Origin: JAJYKN01 sp045403145 | GTDB lineage: Bacteria > Nitrospirota > UBA9217 | NCBI GenBank assembly: GCA_045403145.1 | Contig: JAXIPA010000255.1 | Location: 1-10,268 of the forward strand | DNA: 10,268 bases | Reading direction: 5' to 3' | In this document: one piece after another, positions 6,855-10,268 of the stretch | Numbering within the stretch: the first letter of the stretch is position 1 | How the letters are laid out: every line of letters starts with the position of its first letter | The notes under the pieces: model-generated | Told to the model about the DNA's origin: nothing | What the model saw: only the letters and a program-made list of their open reading frames with translations | Databases searched by the model: none | Made by a program: the position numbers and the translations under genes

Positions 6855-7466
6855 CTATTTTCCCGGAGTCACGGACTGGTGCGTGTAGTCCGTGCTGCAT
6901 GCCAGGGCCGGCCGCTCCATGACCGCCTCTTCCGATATGGAAATCGCGCCCTCGGGGCACACCTTCAAGCACTCCCCGCAGTGGGTGCAGCGCTTCTGCC
7001 GGATCCGGTAGGGGGTGAAACCGCCCTTGTACTGCACCGCCAGCACCCCTTCGATGGCGACGTCCTGGCAGACTTCCCGGCACTTGTCGCACATGGTGCA
7101 GCGGTCGGCGTCGATCTCGTAGCGGACAAGGGATTTGCATTCACGGGCAGCGCACACGCCCTTCAGGTGCCGGTCGAGCTCCTCGGCATGGTCCTTCAGG
7201 AACGCGGCCAGGATATCTGCGTGGTCCTTGCCCTTCTTGCACATGCCGCCGTCCTTCACGTCAACGGCGATGCGCTTGAGCTGCGCGGCATGTTTCTCCT
7301 CGCCCTTCCCCGCCTGGATCATCTCGAAGATTTTGATGGCGTCGTAGATGCCGAGCTTGCAGGGATGGCACTTGGAGCACATGCCGTCCTTGGAGTCGTC
7401 ATAGTAGAATTTCTGGAGCCTGATCCTGGTGGCCATCACCGGGCACTTATTTTCCAGCTGCAACAT
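6855..7466 (-). CDS. Accessory iron-sulfur protein resembling the C-terminal part of NuoF/HydB
   Basis: A 203-residue cytoplasmic electron carrier. It starts with a complex I 51-kDa-type [4Fe-4S] domain (MCSKCHPCKLGIYD: Cys30, 33, 36, with Cys76 as the likely fourth ligand). A CxxxxC pair follows (Cys105, Cys110), then two ferredoxin sites (Cys123, 126, 129, 133 and Cys160, 163, 166, 170). The adjacent NuoF-like protein has the same layout over residues 478-624, including the CxxxxC pair, so this gene looks like a duplicated NuoF tail without the FMN/NADH domain. The ATG at 7466 has GGGAGGGG just upstream and overlaps the end of the NuoF-like gene by 20 bp; an ATG at 7436 without overlap has a poor ribosome site. 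It probably carries electrons between the flavin, NuoG-like and CooS subunits. It is not a typical CooF, and the exact name is unknown. Confidence 0.85.
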   Translation of the reverse strand: MLQLENKCPVMATRIRLQKFYYDDSKDGMCSKCHPCKLGIYDAIKIFEMIQAGKGEEKHAAQLKRIAVDVKDGGMCKKGKDHADILAAFLKDHAEELDRHLKGVCAARECKSLVRYEIDADRCTMCDKCREVCQDVAIEGVLAVQYKGGFTPYRIRQKRCTHCGECLKVCPEGAISISEEAVMERPALACSTDYTHQSVTPGK

Positions 7467-9345
7467 GGGCCCCTCCCTTTTCGATCACGATTGCCTGCGT
7501 GGGGCAGACGCTGTAGCAGGCCTTGCACTTGGTGCAGTAATCCTGATCGATGTAGAACTTGTCCCTGAGCTCCACCACGGAATCGAAGGCGCAGGCCTGC
7601 TTACAGAGCCCGCAGAGAATACAATGCTCGGGAAGGATGCGGAAGGACCCCAGTCCCTGGCATCGTTTGGCGCGGCAGAACTTGTCGCGCACATGCTCCT
7701 CGTATTCCTCGCGGAAATATTTGATCGTCGAGAGCACGGGGTTCGGCGCGCTGTTCCCGAGTCCGCAGAGCGACCCGGCTACGATCATCTTGCCCATCTT
7801 CTCGAGCATCTCGATGTCGCCTTTTTCGCCTTTTCCCGTGGTGATTTTGTCCAACAGCTCGTACATCTGCCAGTTGCCGATGCGGCAGGGAGGACACTTG
7901 CCGCAGGATTCGGTCTTGGTAAAAGAAAGGAAGAACTTGGCGACATCCACCATGCAGTCGTCTTCGTCCAAAACCACCATGCCGCCCGAACCCATGATCG
8001 AACCCACGCTGGCCAGCGTGTCGAAATCCGCGGGCATGTCGAGGAACTGCTCCGGGATGCAGCCGCCCGAGGGGCCGCCGGTCTGGACCGCCTTGAACTG
8101 CTTGTCCGGGTTCAGCATGCCGCCGCCGATGTCGAAGATGATTTCCCGGAGCGTGATGCCCATGGGGACTTCGATAAGGCCGGTGTTCTTGATCTTGCCG
8201 GTAAGGGCGAACACTTTCGTCCCCTTCGATTTCTCGGTGCCGATCTTCGTGTAGTAGTCCAACCCCTTGGTGATGATCGTGGGGACGTTTGCAAAGGTCT
8301 CGACGTTGTTCAGGTTCGTGGGCATTCCCCAGAGACCGCCCGCCGCTTCGGAGAGCCTCGGGGGCCGGGGTCGCGGCATGCCGCGATCGCCCTCGATGGA
8401 CGCGATGAGCGCCGTGGACTCGCCGCACACAAAGGCGCCCGCCCCTTCCTTGATCTCGATGTCGAACTCGAGCCCCGAACCGAGGATGTCCTTGCCCAGG
8501 AGGCCGAGGGCCCGGGCCTGGTTGATGGCCACGCCGAGGTTTTTCACGGCCAGCGGATACTCATGCCGCACGTAGATGTAGCCGTGCTGGGCGCCGATGG
8601 CGTAGGCGTTGATGAGCATGCCCTCAAGCACGGAATGGGGGTCGCCTTCCATGACCGAGCGGTCCATGAACGCGCCCGGGTCTCCTTCGTCGCCGTTGCA
8701 CACCACGGCCTTGACCTTGGCGCCGGATTTTTTCGTATGCTCCCACTTGAGTCCCGCCGGGAAGCCCGCGCCGCCGCGGCCGCGGAGACCGGACTTCTTC
8801 ACGATATCGATGACCTCGTCGGGCTGCATTTCAGAAACGACCTTCGCAAGGCCCGCATACCCGTCCTCGCGAATGGCATCGTAGATATTGCAGGGGTCGA
8901 CGACGCCGTTCCGGTGGAGCGCCAAGCGCTTCTGCTTCTTGTAAAAGGGGATGTCCTGCACCTTTTCGTTCGGTTCGGACAGGGGGAATTCGCGGTAGAG
9001 CTGCTTGCGGTAGGGCACGTTGTGGAGCACGGAGTCGGAGAAGAGCGACGGCACGTCGGCCACCTTCACCTTCTGGTAAAAGATGTCCTGCGGGTCCTGG
9101 ATCACCACCGGGCCGCGCTGGCAGAAACCCTGGCATCCGGTCCTCACGATCTCGAGCTTCACCTGCTTCTGTGCAGCTTCTTTTTCGAACTGGTCGATGA
9201 GTTTCAGGGACCCGGTAGCCTGGCACGCGGTGCCGCAGCAGACGCGCACGCGGTGGGCATCGCTTTCCGCGCGCTCCTTCTGGAGCTTCTGTCGCAGGAC
9301 ATCCAGGTCCTTTCCGTTCTCAAGGCGTTTAAACGTGAGTTCCAT
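7447..9345 (-). CDS. nuoF: NuoF/HydB-like NAD(H)-binding flavin and iron-sulfur subunit
   Basis: A 632-residue flavoprotein that exchanges electrons with NAD(H) through FMN. Domains in order: N-terminal thioredoxin-like [2Fe-2S] (Cys36, 41, 71, 75); the NADH/FMN-binding complex I 51-kDa domain with GLRGRGGAGFPAGLKW (186-201), CNGDEGDPGAF (216-226) and EGAGAFVCGESTAL (300-313); an SLBB domain; the [4Fe-4S] domain ESCGKCPPCRIG with Cys481, 484, 487 and 527; a CxxxxC pair (557, 562); and two C-terminal ferredoxin [4Fe-4S] sites (Cys575-585 and 604-614). This extended layout is that of HydB of electron-bifurcating [FeFe]-hydrogenases (about 620 residues), longer than plain complex I NuoF (about 440). 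GAGGAG precedes the ATG. The start lies inside the end of the NuoE-like gene (17-bp overlap). It is the likely NAD-linked port of the CO dehydrogenase cluster. Confidence 0.95.
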   Translation of the reverse strand: MELTFKRLENGKDLDVLRQKLQKERAESDAHRVRVCCGTACQATGSLKLIDQFEKEAAQKQVKLEIVRTGCQGFCQRGPVVIQDPQDIFYQKVKVADVPSLFSDSVLHNVPYRKQLYREFPLSEPNEKVQDIPFYKKQKRLALHRNGVVDPCNIYDAIREDGYAGLAKVVSEMQPDEVIDIVKKSGLRGRGGAGFPAGLKWEHTKKSGAKVKAVVCNGDEGDPGAFMDRSVMEGDPHSVLEGMLINAYAIGAQHGYIYVRHEYPLAVKNLGVAINQARALGLLGKDILGSGLEFDIEIKEGAGAFVCGESTALIASIEGDRGMPRPRPPRLSEAAGGLWGMPTNLNNVETFANVPTIITKGLDYYTKIGTEKSKGTKVFALTGKIKNTGLIEVPMGITLREIIFDIGGGMLNPDKQFKAVQTGGPSGGCIPEQFLDMPADFDTLASVGSIMGSGGMVVLDEDDCMVDVAKFFLSFTKTESCGKCPPCRIGNWQMYELLDKITTGKGEKGDIEMLEKMGKMIVAGSLCGLGNSAPNPVLSTIKYFREEYEEHVRDKFCRAKRCQGLGSFRILPEHCILCGLCKQACAFDSVVELRDKFYIDQDYCTKCKACYSVCPTQAIVIEKGGAHVAAGK

Positions 9346-9817
9346 GTTCGCTCCTCACTGTAGTGATGATGTCGTCGACCATCCTGGGCGTCAGTTCGCC
9401 GAAGAGGTCCTGATCATTGATCGTGGCGACCGGCGCAAGGGCGCAGCACCCCACGCACCCCACGGTCTCCAGCGTGACCGACAGGTCGGCGGTGGTCTCG
9501 CCTTCCTTGATCCCGAGTTTCTGCTCCATTTCGGTCAGGACCGCCTTGGCGCCGCGAACGTGGCATGCCGTGCCCATGCAGACCTTGACCACGTTCTTGC
9601 CCCGGGGTTTGAAGTGAAAATGCTTGTAGAACGACGCAACGCCGTAGACATTGTTTACGGACAGATTCAGCCGTTCGGCGATCATCTTCATTGCATCTTC
9701 GGGCAGATAACCGATCTTCCCCTGAACTTTCTGGAGCACGGAGATGAGCATGCCTCGCTGACCCGCGGCGTCAGCGAGGACAGCGTCAACCTTGTTAAGA
9801 TCTTCTTGCTGGAGCAC
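9329..9817 (-). CDS. nuoE: NuoE/HydC-like [2Fe-2S] subunit
   Basis: A 162-residue protein with the complex I 24-kDa layout: an N-terminal helical part (IGYLPEDAMKMIAERLNL, about 36-53, then VYGVASFYKHF at 58-68) and a thioredoxin-like [2Fe-2S] domain with ligands Cys80 and Cys85 (VCMGTACHVRG) and Cys121 and Cys125 (GCVGCCALAP). In NuoE and HydC this cluster lies next to the FMN of the flavin subunit and forms a stable pair with it. The start codon is GTG at 9817, supported by GAGGGAGG about 9 nt upstream. It is the first gene of the cluster, lies downstream of the candidate promoter at 9969-9997, and overlaps the flavin subunit gene by 17 bp, which suggests coupled translation in equal amounts. 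Confidence 0.94.
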   Translation of the reverse strand: MLQQEDLNKVDAVLADAAGQRGMLISVLQKVQGKIGYLPEDAMKMIAERLNLSVNNVYGVASFYKHFHFKPRGKNVVKVCMGTACHVRGAKAVLTEMEQKLGIKEGETTADLSVTLETVGCVGCCALAPVATINDQDLFGELTPRMVDDIITTVRSEHGTHV

Positions 9818-9968
9818 GATAAAAAACCTCCCTCAGTTATTACGTAAGGAACAGACTACTCAACAGGTTTGGACTCGGAACAATTGCATTGTTGCGCAGG
9901 TGTTTAGTTTGATTACTTTTTGCAACTCGTTGGTGAAAAACATTAAGGTTATTTTATTAAGGGAGTGT

Positions 9969-9997
9969 ATATTAACAATCGTGAGTTAAAAAATCAA
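9969..9997 (-). promoter_or_regulatory. Candidate sigma-70 promoter of the nuoE-nuoF-cooS cluster
   Basis: On the minus strand TTGATT (plus 9992-9997) and TAATAT (9969-9974) are separated by exactly 17 bp. Each box matches four of six consensus positions (TTGACA and TATAAT). Transcription would begin near 9962 and give a leader of about 145 nt before the GTG of the NuoE-like gene. The surrounding region is much richer in A and T than the genes. The match is good but unproven. Confidence 0.5.
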
Positions 9998-10011
9998 GGG
10001 GAAATATCATA

Positions 10012-10036
10012 AAATAATTTCATACGGAAATTATTT
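10012..10036. promoter_or_regulatory. Perfect 10-bp inverted repeat upstream of the operon promoter: possible activator site
   Basis: AAATAATTTC (10012-10021) and its exact reverse complement (10027-10036) flank five bases. The centre (10024) is about 62 bp upstream of the start predicted from the promoter at 9969-9997, the usual distance for an activator of the CRP/FNR type acting on the alpha subunit. The sequence is not the CRP or FNR consensus, and no regulator gene lies next to it, so the partner is unknown. A second pair, GAGTTAAA at 9983-9990 and TTTAACTC at 10034-10041, surrounds the -35 side of the region. Confidence 0.45.
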
Positions 10037-10052
10037 AACTCTATCATTCCTT

Positions 10053-10157
10053 GCGGGGTGGCTGGTCGCCGACTCAGGGTTCGACGGGGTTATCGGGGGA
10101 TTGCCGCCGGCGGCAATAACGCTCTGGCCGTCCGTTTTTGGACGTACCAACCGCCAT
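10053..10157. other. GC-rich hairpin-rich block, possible structured RNA
   Basis: This stretch has no open frame of useful length and is sharply richer in G and C than the promoter region beside it. It holds a perfect palindrome ATTGCCGCCGGCGGCAAT (10100-10117), a 5-bp hairpin CGTCC/GGACG with a GTTTTT loop (10129-10144), and a long-range pairing of 10057-10066 with 10146-10155 (one mismatch, one G-U pair when read as plus-strand RNA) that encloses both. The nested layout resembles a multi-helix RNA. I do not recognise it as a known riboswitch, tmRNA or 6S RNA. A mobile repeat remnant is the alternative. Confidence 0.3.
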
Positions 10158-10268
10158 GGGCTAAATGAATGTCCAGTGCGGTCTCACGGAAGGGCTGATG
10201 TATTTCCCTCTCTGCTCCCGGGACCGGGCTGAATGATTGACTTTACGATTGATTCATGGTTTAATGAG

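Larger units (their letters stand above)
9818..10268. other. Non-coding region upstream of the CODH-linked operon
   Basis: About 450 bp without a supported gene. From the operon outward: the ribosome-binding site of the NuoE-like gene, a leader of about 145 nt with a small inverted repeat AACAAT-TGC-ATTGTT (9879-9893), the promoter candidate, the palindrome at 10012-10036, the GC-rich hairpin block, and a last 110 bp without clear structure apart from CCCGG-GA-CCGGG near 10218-10229. On the minus strand an open frame enters from the right edge and ends at about 10182 after 28 codons; it could be the end of an upstream gene but shows nothing recognisable. Confidence 0.5.

Noticed and set aside
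6855..7466. CooF, the usual CooS ferredoxin partner
   Set aside because: The first third carries a complex I 51-kDa-type [4Fe-4S] domain with CxxCxxC and a later single Cys, and the order matches the NuoF tail and not the four-cluster CooF layout.
10050..10160. tRNA or tmRNA, because of a GGTTCGAC stretch near 10078-10085
   Set aside because: No acceptor stem, anticodon arm or tag-coding frame can be placed around it.

Overview
The window is about 10.3 kb of a bacterial chromosome, moderately GC-rich, with every recognised gene on the minus strand. A clostridial-type (Ni-Fe-S) CO dehydrogenase, an NADH-dehydrogenase-like iron-sulfur module and type IV pilus assembly genes (pilM, pilN) suggest a Gram-negative anaerobe, for example an uncultured Nitrospirota or Desulfobacterota lineage. 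That taxonomic guess is inference only; the window holds no rRNA or other marker gene.

Reading in the direction of transcription (high to low coordinates): positions 9818-10268 are non-coding. They hold an AT-rich candidate promoter (9969-9997), a palindrome just upstream of it (10012-10036), and a GC-rich, hairpin-rich block (10053-10157) that may be a structured RNA. Next comes a tight operon: a NuoE/HydC-like [2Fe-2S] subunit (9329-9817), a NuoF/HydB-like flavin and iron-sulfur subunit (7447-9345), a 203-residue iron-sulfur protein that looks like a copy of the NuoF C-terminal part (6855-7466), a NuoG-like subunit with a molybdopterin-type fold but no active-site Cys/Sec (4558-6717), and cooS (2424-4415). 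A clean intrinsic terminator (2361-2390) ends the cluster. The working model is that CooS oxidises CO and passes electrons through the NuoG-like and accessory iron-sulfur subunits to the flavin subunit for NAD+ reduction, or the reverse. Because the flavin subunit has the HydB layout, electron bifurcation with ferredoxin is possible but not shown. No CooF, CooC or acetyl-CoA synthase gene lies in the window.

A 137-bp gap inside the operon (6718-6854) carries an 80-bp nested inverted repeat. The 142-bp gap before cooS carries a hairpin across the nuoG-like stop codon, a TATAAT-type candidate promoter, and a small hairpin that would mask the cooS Shine-Dalgarno sequence. These suggest that cooS expression is adjusted separately from the other subunits.

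Below 2333 the content is unrelated: a hemolysin III/PAQR-family seven-helix membrane protein (1689-2333), then a second operon with a strong promoter (1562-1589), a short MerR-type DNA-binding protein (1309-1509), pilM (227-1279) and the start of pilN (230 to the window edge, coding runs off at position 1).
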